The position numbers and the translations under genes are program-made. From Mytilisepta virgata (taxonomy: Eukaryota > Mollusca > Bivalvia > Mytilida > Mytilidae): a DNA stretch of 64,000 nt. The DNA lies in NCBI GenBank assembly GCA_028015205.1, contig CM051514.1:35542150-35606149 (forward strand), read 5' to 3'. Positions 49,901 to 57,520 of the stretch are shown one piece after another. Positions within the stretch are counted from its first letter, which is position 1. Each line of letters opens with the position of its first letter. A model generated the notes under the pieces. The model did no database searches. It saw only the letters and a program-made list of their open reading frames with translations, and was not told the origin of the DNA.

Positions 49901-51320
49901 GATATAATACCCCATTTGGAGTATAATGGTATATCCCAATTGGAGTGTTTGGATGAAAACTTGCAAGCATCCAAAAATGTTTTACCCGCGAACTGAAATT
50001 ATTTGTTAAATATAAAACCGCTTGTACATGTATATCTGTTAAAATTAGATCACCTACACTGTAAAAGATTACTGCGTGTAAATATAATCCAATCAAAGGT
50101 AAAGCCACCCTCCATGAATGCCAAATGTTCACTCTTATACATGTATTTCATTGTTAGTCATCTTATGTTGACAATAAATTAAAAGAACGAACACTATTCT
50201 TTGTATTTTCTATCTTTTTATCTCAAAGACATTTGAAATCAATTATCATTATTGAAGTTTCCCTAGACCAAATTAGCATGGTGCTGCACCATGCTGCCCT
50301 CATCATGAATTTTACAATATGTCCCCAGGTAGCCAAACCTAACTTTCAATTTTTAGTTTAATCTTATCTTTTTGAAACTGATTTGAATTTAATCATGTTG
50401 TGTTGGCACACTTTTATGACACTTTTACACCATCACACTAGGATGGATGAATTATTGTTTAACGTCCAGTGGCAACCAGGTGCATATCAGGACGAGAACA
50501 TGTTGATATGATAATGAATATGATCCCTGCTTTGTACTAGACCGACACGCTCAATCGGATTTTTAATGTGCTAGCTCATGAGGTAATTGTCCGCAGGAAG
50601 ACACATCACCTCACTTGGACACATTATACTGACTCTGAGCCGACCAGTCTTTGCTCTTACTCTTAGATGCCGCGTGCTTGGCGGAGAAGCAGCAAATACC
50701 AATTTTAATGTCTTTGGTTTGACCCGGCTTCTAAAATAGGTATAATAGCTTTTAAATATTGCTTTGTTTCTTTTAAATGCAGTTTTTTTCTGTCTAGTTT
50801 GTATCATATTTTCATGATAGTTAATTGGACCTAAACAGTTTTTAGAGAAAAAATCTGGGCGAATACACAATAAAAGAATAACAACTGTAAAAGCCTCTAG
50901 ATACCCCAATTCGGGTATAAAAATTATACTCCAATTGGGGTATTATAGCAAAAGGGATTACATCATTGTAGCTAATGTAAGGGTCTGTTCCCAACAATGG
51001 GTCAATGCCAATGGCAACCTTTTTACTTTTAGCCTCTTCTCTTGTGCCAGTGGATTGCAACATTATTTGCAAATATTAACCTGTTGGTAGATTCATGGTG
51101 CAAAGGGTTTTATTCAAAATTTTAATAGATAAGTTTCTGGAGTGTGAATCCTGACCATGTGGCTTGTGCAGAATGAGAGTTCCATACATAGATATGGGAT
51201 ATGCATTTATTCCCAGCTCTTTTAACTTGTCATAAATATCAAGTATGTAGCTACATTCGTTTTAATTTTTACCTTGCTGTGTTGTAAAGCTGATGACGCT
51301 AAAGTTCTTATCAATGACAT
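34937..51320 (-). CDS. CS: Citrate synthase, mitochondrial, 9 coding exons
   Basis: Coding exons in transcript order: 51320-51273, 48986-48939, 45094-44987, 43041-42820, 40469-40299, 39356-39157, 38672-38543, 37545-37234, 35104-34937; all GT-AG, frame kept, 468 aa (human precursor is 466). Reaction: acetyl-CoA + oxaloacetate + water gives citrate + CoA, first step of the TCA cycle, mitochondrial matrix. The first about 30 residues ([16 protein letters not shown] and on) are basic, hydroxylated and free of acidic residues, as in a transit peptide. The catalytic triad is present: His304 in GPLHGLANQ, His350 in PGYGHAVLR, Asp405 in NVDAHSG. All introns but the sixth (in a Ser codon, phase 2) are phase 0. 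Introns hold many transposable elements, listed separately, with no damage to any exon. Confidence 0.98.
35330..35945. repeat. Probable bivalve-type dispersed element in citrate synthase intron 8
   Basis: Phrases such as GGCCATTTTAACCCCTTATA and GGCCCCTTTAATCCCTTTTA recur about 130 bp apart. The stretch ends near CCTGAGCGGAGCATAAAAA. It resembles a decayed tandem-core element but the ends are not defined. Confidence 0.35.
36473..36548 (-). repeat. Decayed SINE fragment
   Basis: AACTGGAATCCTTGTCCCTT, AAGATCAGAGT and ACCTCAAAGTCAACATGCAG match the central and tRNA-like parts of the SINE family at 13761 with many substitutions. Confidence 0.5.
36584..37083. mobile_element. pogo/Tigger-like MITE, 500 bp, in citrate synthase intron 8
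   Basis: Ends CAGTGAAACTCCCCTTAACC and, inverted, CAGTGGAACGTCTGTAAACC; flanked by TA. Internal AACCGGCCC and CTCTGAATTCCG phrases recall the pogo/Tigger termini repeated inward. No transposase. Confidence 0.75.
37850..37975 (+). repeat. Element remnant with (GGAC)n tract, citrate synthase intron 7
   Basis: GACGGACGGACGGAC run near 37890-37905, then AAGGTGAATCCAGTATACCC and the hairpin CCCCCACTACATAGAGTGGGGG. Looks like the 3' part of a tandem-core-type element. Confidence 0.5.
38774..38964. mobile_element. 191-bp MITE with TACTT duplication, citrate synthase intron 6
   Basis: Inverted ends AGGGCTATTCCAGAAAAAAT and AGGGCTATTCGGGAAAAAAA, continuing through TATGGGGGGG and TTGGAAGG for about 45 bp in each arm. 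A 5-bp duplication TACTT lies at 38769-38773 and 38965-38969. Confidence 0.85.
39863..39994. mobile_element. 132-bp hAT-like MITE, citrate synthase intron 5
   Basis: Ends CAGGGCCCAGTTATTTAACT and, inverted, CAGGACCCGGTTGTTCAACT, continuing into TTTAAC-rich arms. CAGGG-type termini fit hAT; an 8-bp duplication is not clear (AACTCTTT against AAATTTTC). Confidence 0.65.
40564..40890. mobile_element. About 325-bp inverted-repeat element, citrate synthase intron 4
   Basis: Left GACGAGATCAAAAGTTCAAT then GTAGGATGAAAAACTTAATT; right, inverted, GTCGAGATCGAAAGTTCAAT then GTAGGATAAAAAACTTAATT. Arms of about 40 bp, then a GGGGTGGGGGG tract on the left and a G11 tract on the right. No coding capacity. 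Confidence 0.8.
40971..42052 (+). mobile_element. Tandem-core element (161-bp units), citrate synthase intron 4
   Basis: Begins with the stem-loop GCTGTCGAATGACAGC (40973-40988), then AACCGGATTTTC (40989-41000). Ends with the exact inverse GAAAATCCGGTT (42041-42052). The core is 161-bp units (41208-41965) followed by a GC-rich tract (CGCCCGTGGGCCCACCCGG, near 41980). Same plan as the 181-bp element, unrelated sequence. Confidence 0.8.
41208..41965 (+). repeat. 161-bp tandem array
   Basis: Unit starts CGGTGAAAGTGAAAATCGTC recur at 41208, 41369, 41530, 41691 and 41852, exactly 161 bp apart, with few differences. The overlapping minus-strand frames of 76 residues are repeat by-products. Confidence 0.95.
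42411..42745 (+). repeat. Tandem pair of a 165-bp unit
   Basis: GATAGACAGAATTTC at about 42411 and 42581, each followed by GTCCAAAAGGGTATAAAATT and CACATCTACGTACTAGGATC. About 85-90% alike. Possibly the core of another tandem-core element that begins near 42185. Confidence 0.75.
42765..42790. repeat. C26 homopolymer beside a splice donor
   Basis: About 26 C on the plus strand (G26 in the transcript) starting 29 bases into citrate synthase intron 4, whose 5' splice site is at 42819. Confidence 0.95.
43555..44840. repeat. Degenerate about 160-190 bp tandem repeat, interrupted, citrate synthase intron 3
   Basis: Phrases AGGTCACAAGCT, ATTCTTAAACCTTATTGCA, CATATGGTGTATGACAA and AATAAAATGCAT recur from 43555 to 44015 and again from 44560 to 44840. 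The middle (44017-44555) begins AACTAGAGGCTTCC, the head of another dispersed element, and looks like an insertion into the array. Confidence 0.6.
45191..45705 (-). mobile_element. Decayed SINE split by a 335-bp insertion, citrate synthase intron 2 edge
   Basis: 45191-45281 matches the SINE's non-tRNA end (GGGGTTTTAAGTCACTTTCA, GCACATTTGGCTAT). 45617-45705 continues with CTGAGTATATAAAGAAACC, ACCAACCTTTGG and a degenerate tRNA-like part. The DNA between is unrelated. Confidence 0.55.
45712..46200. repeat. Low-complexity and family F-like sequence
   Basis: Contains AGGCCAAAATAAAATAATTT, an (AAAT)n run near 46110, GACCTACCGACCCTG and long A and T runs. Probably a decayed family F member; ends undefined. 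Confidence 0.35.
46201..47490. other. Middle of citrate synthase intron 2, nothing recognised
   Basis: AT-rich intronic DNA with a short (TA)n run near 47275-47287. No exon or repeat that I can support. Confidence 0.45.
47492..47723. mobile_element. GGCC-ended MITE (family F), citrate synthase intron 2
   Basis: Left AAGGCCAAATAAAAAAATA; right, inverted, TAGGCCTAAAAAAAATATA. The interior has repeated TTAGGGTAACACAC, GTAGGGTAAGTAGGG and TTAGGTAGGGTCGGG phrases shared with 49020-49150 and 49525-49600. Confidence 0.6.
47819..47890 (+). repeat. Three tandem copies of a 24-bp unit
   Basis: ATTGTCCTCTCCATACTTAT followed by AGAC, three times with one base change. Confidence 0.95.
49020..49600. repeat. 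Family F fragments in citrate synthase intron 1
   Basis: 49075-49150 (AATAGGGTTGGTAGGTCGGC) and 49525-49600 (TTAGGGTCGGCACTC, GGCCGGGTAACTGTAAACAG) match parts of the 47492-47723 element. Confidence 0.5.
49852..50960. mobile_element. 1.1-kb element with 9-bp target duplication, citrate synthase intron 1
   Basis: Exact 9-bp duplication CATCATTGT at 49843-49851 and 50961-50969. Inverted ends TAATCCCTTTT and AAAAGGGATTA, with further inverted subterminal phrases ATAATACCCCATTTGGAGTA and ATAATACCCCAATTGGAGTA. A 9-bp duplication fits Mutator-like elements. No transposase; the interior carries a dispersed repeat from 50446 to 50745. Confidence 0.85.
50446..50745 (+). repeat. Dispersed repeat inside the 1.1-kb element
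   Basis: Starts GGATGGATGAATTATTGTTT and AACGTCCAGTGGCAACCAGG, then CAGGACGAGAACATG and ACCGACACGCTCAATCGG. I recall similar dispersed sequence in bivalve genomes but cannot name the family; no coding frame. Confidence 0.4.
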
Positions 51321-51402
51321 TTTAAAGACAACAAGTAGTTATGGATATAAGAAACTGTCGTAGTTCCCTCAGTTGGTCTAACACCGGCTACCAAGGTCAA
51401 TA

Positions 51403-51418
51403 CCTGTGACGTCACAGG
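51403..51418. promoter_or_regulatory. Full CRE inside a 16-bp perfect palindrome, citrate synthase promoter
   Basis: CCTGTGACGTCACAGG is a perfect palindrome centred on the full CREB/ATF site TGACGTCA, 83 bases upstream of the citrate synthase ATG. An AGGAAG core (ETS-like) follows at once. A minus-strand AAAATGGTGGC, resembling YY1 sites, lies near 51463. No TATA box was seen, as is usual for housekeeping genes. CREB control of mitochondrial genes is known in animals; its use here is inference. Confidence 0.6.
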
Positions 51419-51424
51419 AAGCAC

Positions 51425-51660
51425 AAACGCGAATGTCAACTCGCCCAGTACCAATTCGCCACCATTTTAACATGATCTCGCACTTTGACTTATCCTAATT
51501 GAAGATTCGTTAACTCGCCCCTTCTCAGTTAGCCCTAATCTGAGATTAGTCAACTCGTTAAAACTTTTTTGTTTTTAAATTTATTTGAAAAATTATAATA
51601 AAGAAAAATGTAGTCAAATGAAGGGCAGGTTGACCGATCTCCGATTGGGCGAGTCTTATG
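51425..51660. repeat. CAACTCGCC repeat upstream of citrate synthase
   Basis: TCAACTCGCCCAGTACCAAT, GAAGATTCGTTAACTCGCCC and ATTAGTCAACTCG are degenerate repeats related to 1575-2330. They begin only about 100 bp upstream of the citrate synthase start codon. Confidence 0.5.
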
Positions 51661-53340
51661 TTTTATTTTGTGAATGTAATCATTGAAGACAAAAATAGAC
51701 CCTGGAAAATGTATATTTTTTTTATGAAACTGATCTGCCTTTCATAAGCTGAAAATGCGAAATGTGAAACATTTTTCGTTTCGTGTTTTCATTAATATTA
51801 GATATAAATTATCCTACCATCCCAATTTTTTGTTGGTCCAACACTAATTTAGTCTTTCGGCGGTGATGTTTTAATTAGATTTATGTGTATTAACACATTA
51901 ATCACTAATGCCTTTTTAACATAATATGAGCTGCTTATTGACAGCTACACCTAGGATGACTCTCATCTGAGGTACCCCAGATTTATTTCACATTTGACGA
52001 AGTAAATAAATCGCATAAATGTTTATGTATTTTACATGTGACTATAGGTCTTGTTTTAAAAACATCTTTGCATTCAAGCAAACAAAACTTTATTTTCCGA
52101 TGACAAAGATTGAATTTAGTCCCCAAGATAAAATTTAAGTATCTTTACTATATTCCACTTCCTTCTCTTTCAGGAATTCTTTTTTTTTTAAATATTTCTT
52201 TCTATCCATTAAAATACTATTTATTATAAATCGTAAGCATTATTTGTATTTCCGATATGCCGACAAGCAATAAACGGACAAACGAAACAACGAATTAAAC
52301 TACATGTAATCAGATCACAGTTCAGGCTTAATCTATAGAGAATATCTATTGTCCAGAGGCGTATCTTTCACTGGGGCAGTGAGGCAATTGTCTCACCTGA
52401 AAATTTTTGAAATGTTAAATTGTCAAAAAATTAAAATTCACATATATTTTTAATCAGTACCATTTTCTATGTATTTGGTATTTACATTTGATCGTTTCCA
52501 CCCGCGGAATTACCAGGCAAATGAATTAAGCTAACCGGATTCTCAAGTAGAAATGAAACAAAAATTCTACATGTTGTGCTCGACTTCTCTCATTTACGAA
52601 CATACGGGACTTTTTACAATGCCGTAAAGTTCTCAGAATAGCTCGAATTCATGGAAAGTGCTCAAAACTTCCACCATGTCGAATTACGCTAGATTAGAAC
52701 CTGGATATCGGCACATAAGCCGGTATATATTCCTTTATTTTTATGTTTATATATAGGGGACTCTTGAAAATTTACTCCACAATGTATATAAGTGTCATGT
52801 TGATGTAGTTTTCATTTTGTTATGTTGTGTCAAATACTATGAAATAATTTAGTATTATGACAATAAAGAATTATTCTTCAATTAGAATCAAATTAATTAC
52901 GGTATGTATATTAAAAATGTAAATTACTTTACGCAAAAAAACAGCATATTATTACCATTATGAGTATATCTATCTCAGAATAATTTTAGAACATAAAGGG
53001 TATGTTATACAATCTCAAATCAGTCACAAGTGATATGTATTGGATATACCACTTAGGGTGTTAGCCCGACAGGGGTATATCATATTTACACCATGATAAT
53101 CTGAAAAGTGCAAACAATAGGTTTTTATAATTTAGAAGGGAGTTATTTCAGGAATTTATTAATTTCACCTAGTGCAAAAATAAACTATGATAAATGCAGG
53201 ATATCTGGTTACATTTTATGGCATCATGATGTAAATAATTTTATAGAAAAATCTTTATCCATGTCTTTCTATAAGGTGAAGGCAGTATTTGCCTCACCTT
53301 TAGAAAGAGGTAATCTATTCTACTGTTGTCGCCAATGAAT
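51661..53340. other. Intergenic DNA, one repeat fragment
   Basis: 52340-52420 (GGGGCAGTGAGGCAATTGTC, CACCTGAAAATTTTTG) resembles 63548-63600 (GCGGCAGCGAGGAAATTGCC), so both may be ends of one transposon family. The frame at 53108-53338 has no known domain. Nothing else seen. Confidence 0.4.
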
Positions 53341-53342
53341 GA

Positions 53343-53507
53343 AACTCAATCTCACAATTGTCGTTACGAGGGAAGCAGCTTGAAAAAGAATTGATTGAGG
53401 AAACTGTCAACAACAGACTGACAGAATATAGTGACAAAGATATACCAATACTATTTGTCACAACACACGAAAGTCAACAATGTATAACAATTAACGTACA
53501 AAACTAA
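53343..53507 (+). pseudogene. Orphan coding-like fragment, 54 codons, unknown
   Basis: The frame from 53343 to the TAA at 53505-53507 has protein-like composition: LRGKQLEKELIEETVNNRL then TEYSDKDIPILFVTTHES. It has no start codon of its own and no clear acceptor, so it is either the last exon of an unseen gene or a gene fragment. The upstream frame 53108-53338 might be related by a frameshift. I do not recognise the family. Confidence 0.35.
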
Positions 53508-53609
53508 CAAAAACTTCTGTTTGTGATTTTACGGTCATTATCACGAAATAATTGACCGTTACACATGGTTACAGTGTTCTAATATCGAAAATGATATTGG
53601 ACCTGTTCC

Positions 53610-53922
53610 CTATGGCAAGCCGTTTTACTATTCTAATATCAAAATATCTAATAAACTATATAAGATATCTCATATAGTTTATAAGATAACTTATATAGTT
53701 TATAAGATATCTTATATAAAAAATATTTATAAGATATCTCATATAATATATCAGATTTCCTATATACCTTATGAGATATCTTATATACTTTATAAGATAT
53801 CTTATAAACTGTAGAAGATATCTTATAAAGTACCTAGGATATCTTATATATTATATGAGATATCTTATATATTATATAAGATATCTTGAAGTTAGAATAA
53901 ATAGTAAAACTGCTTGCCATAG
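53610..53922. mobile_element. Inverted-repeat element filled with GATATC palindromes
   Basis: Ends CTATGGCAAGCCGTTTTACT and, inverted, CTATGGCAAGCAGTTTTACT (about 28-bp arms), with likely TTCC duplication at 53606-53609 and 53923-53926. Between them (53648-53888) are about 14 imperfect copies of TATAAGATATCTTATA, each itself a palindrome. Confidence 0.8.
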
Positions 53923-53929
53923 TTCCCAC

Positions 53930-54200
53930 TGTCGTAACATTCATTTACCTCCACCGATTTGTGACTGTACCGCCGGTGTGACATTGTTGAACGTCACGGC
54001 CGGTGACGTGTACGGAGCAGGAACTGCTTATCCTTGCGGAGCACCTGAGTTCACCCCTGGTTTTTATAGGAGTTCGTGTTGTTCATTGTTTTTCAGTTTT
54101 CAGTGTTTATTTGTTGTGCTTGTGGTTGTTCATACACGGTCTTCCCGGGTTTGTCTGTCTAATGGATTGCGTGTTTTGGTTTGCTCCTGTCTTTAGCATT
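53930..54200 (+). repeat. Dispersed repeat R2, long copy
   Basis: ACGGAGCAGGAACTGCTTAT, GCGGAGCACCTGAGTTCACC and CCTGGTTTTTATAGGAGTTC match the fragments at 24491-24595 and 33140-33195. Its GC-richer frames are shared with the repeat, so I do not call a gene. Confidence 0.6.
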
Positions 54201-54718
54201 CCAGCTTTTAGAGAAGACTACAGAAAAAGAGTATCTGGAAAACCCTTGGAGTCAGTCAGGCATTTTAAAAATTAGTTTTTCAAAAGTTGAGAAGGCTGAC
54301 GCTTTACTTATATTCTACACGAAGCTAATGTACACCATTTAAGAGCAAGATATTGCCGAAGTTGCTCCACAGCAAGGGAAAAATTTAAGAATTTAAATAG
54401 ACAATATATATTATTTCAAGCATGTGATCAATATTAACCTTTTTACTAAAATTATATTCCTGTCAGCGTTTGAAACCTATATCATATTTGTATCAAAATT
54501 TAACCATTCGCGGCAATTTTTTAATTACTGCATGGGGAACTCTGAGTGAGCAGTTTGAACCATGCAGATCAGACATAAGCACTTAGGATTTCCCACAAAA
54601 ACCCAAATCTTTAACAATATAAAATAAGTATTGCTTACTTTTTTAGATATAATAATTATATCGTACGAAACAACCAAAGAAATAATTAATTAAAAAATTA
54701 GTCATGTTTTCTCACTGA

Positions 54719-54729
54719 GTATAAAAGGC
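54719..54729 (+). promoter_or_regulatory. TATA-box-like promoter candidate
   Basis: GTATAAAAGGC is a strong TATA match. The following 300 bp holds small frames (54737-54937, 54834-55022) and an acceptor-like TTCTGTTATTTCAG near 54898, but no recognisable product. Confidence 0.25.
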
Positions 54730-55022
54730 AGCTACAGTGGTTGATTTTGTTTTGATGGTCTTAGGTTTTTTCTACGGTAGGCACGCACTGTGCATCGATC
54801 CATTCTTTGTAACATCACACTATACCAGAGTTTTTGTTAATCGTTGTTGTTGTCTTACAAAATGTAGATGTGGTTCTTGTCGTTTTTCTGTTATTTCAGT
54901 TGATAGCATCACAGGTCATGGTTTCTTGGAGGTCTAAACTTGTCATTGATATACTTGGGGCTCTGCTCTATGATGTCTTATACTTGCGTCATGCACCATG
55001 TTATCGTCTATTGATGAAATGA

Positions 55023-55540
55023 TGTATATGGGAGAAGCGTGATGATGGTAAGAAAATGATACAGGTTAATGCACCCTGGTTCTGGTACTGCTTCAGCCAG
55101 CAGTATATCCTCTGAAATGTGATAATCTAGCCATAATACCACCCTCAACTAGAGGCAGCGTGGTTTAATGCTATAAACTGTAACTTGCAAGTTGGTGAAG
55201 TTCAAGTCACTTTGTTATTAGAAAAAAGCGGGTCGCATTTCTCTCCATTAGACTAACAGACAATTGACTTTCCTGCTGTCCGCCCTTTTCATCGACCATT
55301 CCCGACAAACATAAGAAAAACAATGCAAAACTAGGATACAAGCAATTACTAAATTCTTTGATACTTGCCAAAATGACCAAAATAGTAAAGCCTAGGGACA
55401 GAACTATGCACGAGGTAGATACGCCCTAGTTTTCACAGAATTTAACATTTTTGTAACAGTAAATTTTCAGTATCGAAATACTATGAGCTAAGCTAATGAT
55501 ACAATCGGGGACCTTGGGTTCCAAAGGAAGAAGTATCAAC
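55023..55540. other. Intergenic DNA, nothing recognised
   Basis: No exon or repeat that I can support. Confidence 0.4.
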
Positions 55541-55543
55541 TCA

Positions 55544-55698
55544 GTGGTAATGATAATTTACTTGATACCAATGTTCAGCAGAGTGGTAATTATAATTTAC
55601 TTGATACCAATGTTCAGTAGAGTGGTAATGATAATTTACTTGATACCAATGTTCAGCAGAGTGGTAAGGATAATTTACTTGATACCAGTGTTCAGCAG
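55544..55698 (+). repeat. Four tandem copies of a 39-bp unit
   Basis: Unit GTGGTAATGATAATTTACTT then GATACCAATGTTCAGCAGA, four copies with single-base changes. It makes spurious repeated frames on both strands. Confidence 0.95.
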
Positions 55699-55913
55699 CT
55701 CTTTTAATTTTATTAGCAGTTTTAAACAAATTTCGTCTTACCATGCAAGAAAAAAACAACAACTTTCTAACCGGCTCAATATGTGTAGAGATGCTTCCTT
55801 AAAACAACCCTTTCGTAAGACAAAAAAACTAGTACCCTACTAAATGCGCTCCACACTTACATCTTAATGGTTTAATTTTGCAATTTTGAATTCATGCAGT
55901 TATGACCTAAAGT

Positions 55914-56070
55914 AATGAGAAACCAGAGTGAGTTATATTTTCCTAACCAATGTAGGTAAGGGAGATAATAAATTTATCTCCCTTTTAGCCCCAGGACAAA
56001 AGGGAGAGAATTTAATTATCTTCCTTAACTACATTGGTTAGGGAAAGATAGCTCACTCTGGTTCCTCATT
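55914..56070. repeat. 157-bp foldback element
   Basis: AATGAGAAACCAGAGTGAGT, CCTAACCAATGTAG and GGGAGATAAT on the left are mirrored by ATTATCTTCC, CTACATTGGTTAGG and CTCACTCTGGTTCCTCATT on the right; nearly the whole unit folds on itself. Confidence 0.85.
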
Positions 56071-56593
56071 CACACCCTTAAAATGTCAAGTTGGGAAGGA
56101 TAATTAACCAAAGTGTTGAAGCGATGGCAAAACCCAGGATTTTTATTTATCCGACAATTGGCTACTTTAAAGGAATTTATTGACCAAGATTACAAATAGC
56201 ATAAAAAATCGGCCTAGCTCCTCAAAATGCTTGAATCATTTTCAATCTATAGTAGCAGGATAAATACAATATATATACAATTTTAGGAAAATATACAGTT
56301 TATGTCTATTCGATGTGAACAAGGTGATAATTTCGCATTTCTGCCAGTTTTTCAGGCTTGTACTGATAGGAATACATGTATTATTTTCCTATTCTATCAT
56401 GACAAAGTTCAGTCCGTCGAACATTAGACCGAATTGTTCATCTAGAAAAGACATTTGACCGAATTTTTCAACACAGTTTTATATATACTAGAATAACAAA
56501 TTAAGATCAGTCGTGTTTGTCATATTAGTTGTCAGGTGGGTCTACAGAGGGACAATTCTTCCTGATTGTGTTGCAAAGTGATTCAGCAAGATT

Positions 56594-56971
56594 AGGCCAC
56601 ACCAAATTGATATTTAGTTCCTTGGATATTTTACGGCAAAAACAGGTGCGAGCGAGCGTAATTTTAATTTCAATTTTCTTTCTCGAGTTTGGTGACTAGT
56701 TTTTTTTTTAGACGAAATTCAAATTTAATTGCGGCACATATTTTTTAATCGTAAAATACTTCAAATAATGGGCGGAAAATCCCTATTTTTTACCAAATTT
56801 TAGAATGAGGCGAACACTATCTATTTTTAAATTCTTGAAAACTGAAGAATTTGGGGCGAATTTTTAACATATTTGGAAAATTAGGTGGCAAAAATAATTT
56901 CTTAAAATTTACAAAGTCCGAAAATCGGGGCGGCGAAATCCAAAGAACTAAGAATTAATTTCATGTGGCCT
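56594..56971. mobile_element. 378-bp MITE with AGGCCACA ends
   Basis: Left AGGCCACACCAAATTGATAT then TTAGTTCCTTGGAT; right, inverted, AGGCCACATGAAATTAATTC then TTAGTTCTTTGGAT. Arms of about 38 bp. No coding capacity. Confidence 0.8.
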
Positions 56972-57262
56972 TATCGTTAAAAGATTCCCGACAGTGTCGA
57001 CCTAGTTTTAACTAAGACATCTTGCTCGGCGGACAGAGTTATATTAAGATGACAATGTTGATCATTTCAGATGAGAAATTTAGAATGCAATAGTGAGCGT
57101 ATTTCGTAAATGCTAGGAAAGGTGGACTGAAAAGAATTGTTGAATGTTGTAAAAAGAGTTTTAGACAAGCAAGAAATTTTTCGAAATATAAACACCTGCG
57201 AAAAAGCATCAAATCCACGTGATAACAACAGTAAATAATTACACAAGTTAAACAAAGTAAAA

Positions 57263-57268
57263 TTTATT
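57263..57268 (-). terminator. Candidate polyadenylation signal of the secreted-protein gene
   Basis: AATAAA on the minus strand about 250 bases past the stop at 57521. Weak evidence in AT-rich DNA. Confidence 0.3.
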
Positions 57269-57520
57269 ATTATCACAGCAAATGTAAAAAATTCATCCAA
57301 CTATTTTCACAACAGATTCATGGGACTATATTTGTATGCAGAATGATATCCTCCATGCAGCAAGTGAAATGGCTTTCATCGTGAATCATAAATGCGATAT
57401 TTTATCGCAGCTTATAAATACAAAATCATTTTGTTGCAATGAATTGTATTTCTGAACACTTGACTAAATACTCTTGTCACATGGCATGCCGCATACGTTA
57501 TCTGATGCAGGAATTGACAT

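Noticed and set aside
53771..54275. Frames of 90-141 residues over 53771-54275
   Set aside because: The first part is AT palindrome repeat and the rest is dispersed repeat R2 found elsewhere in the window.
55496..55843. Frames with repeated tyrosine- or isoleucine-rich units on both strands
   Set aside because: Produced by the 39-bp tandem repeat.
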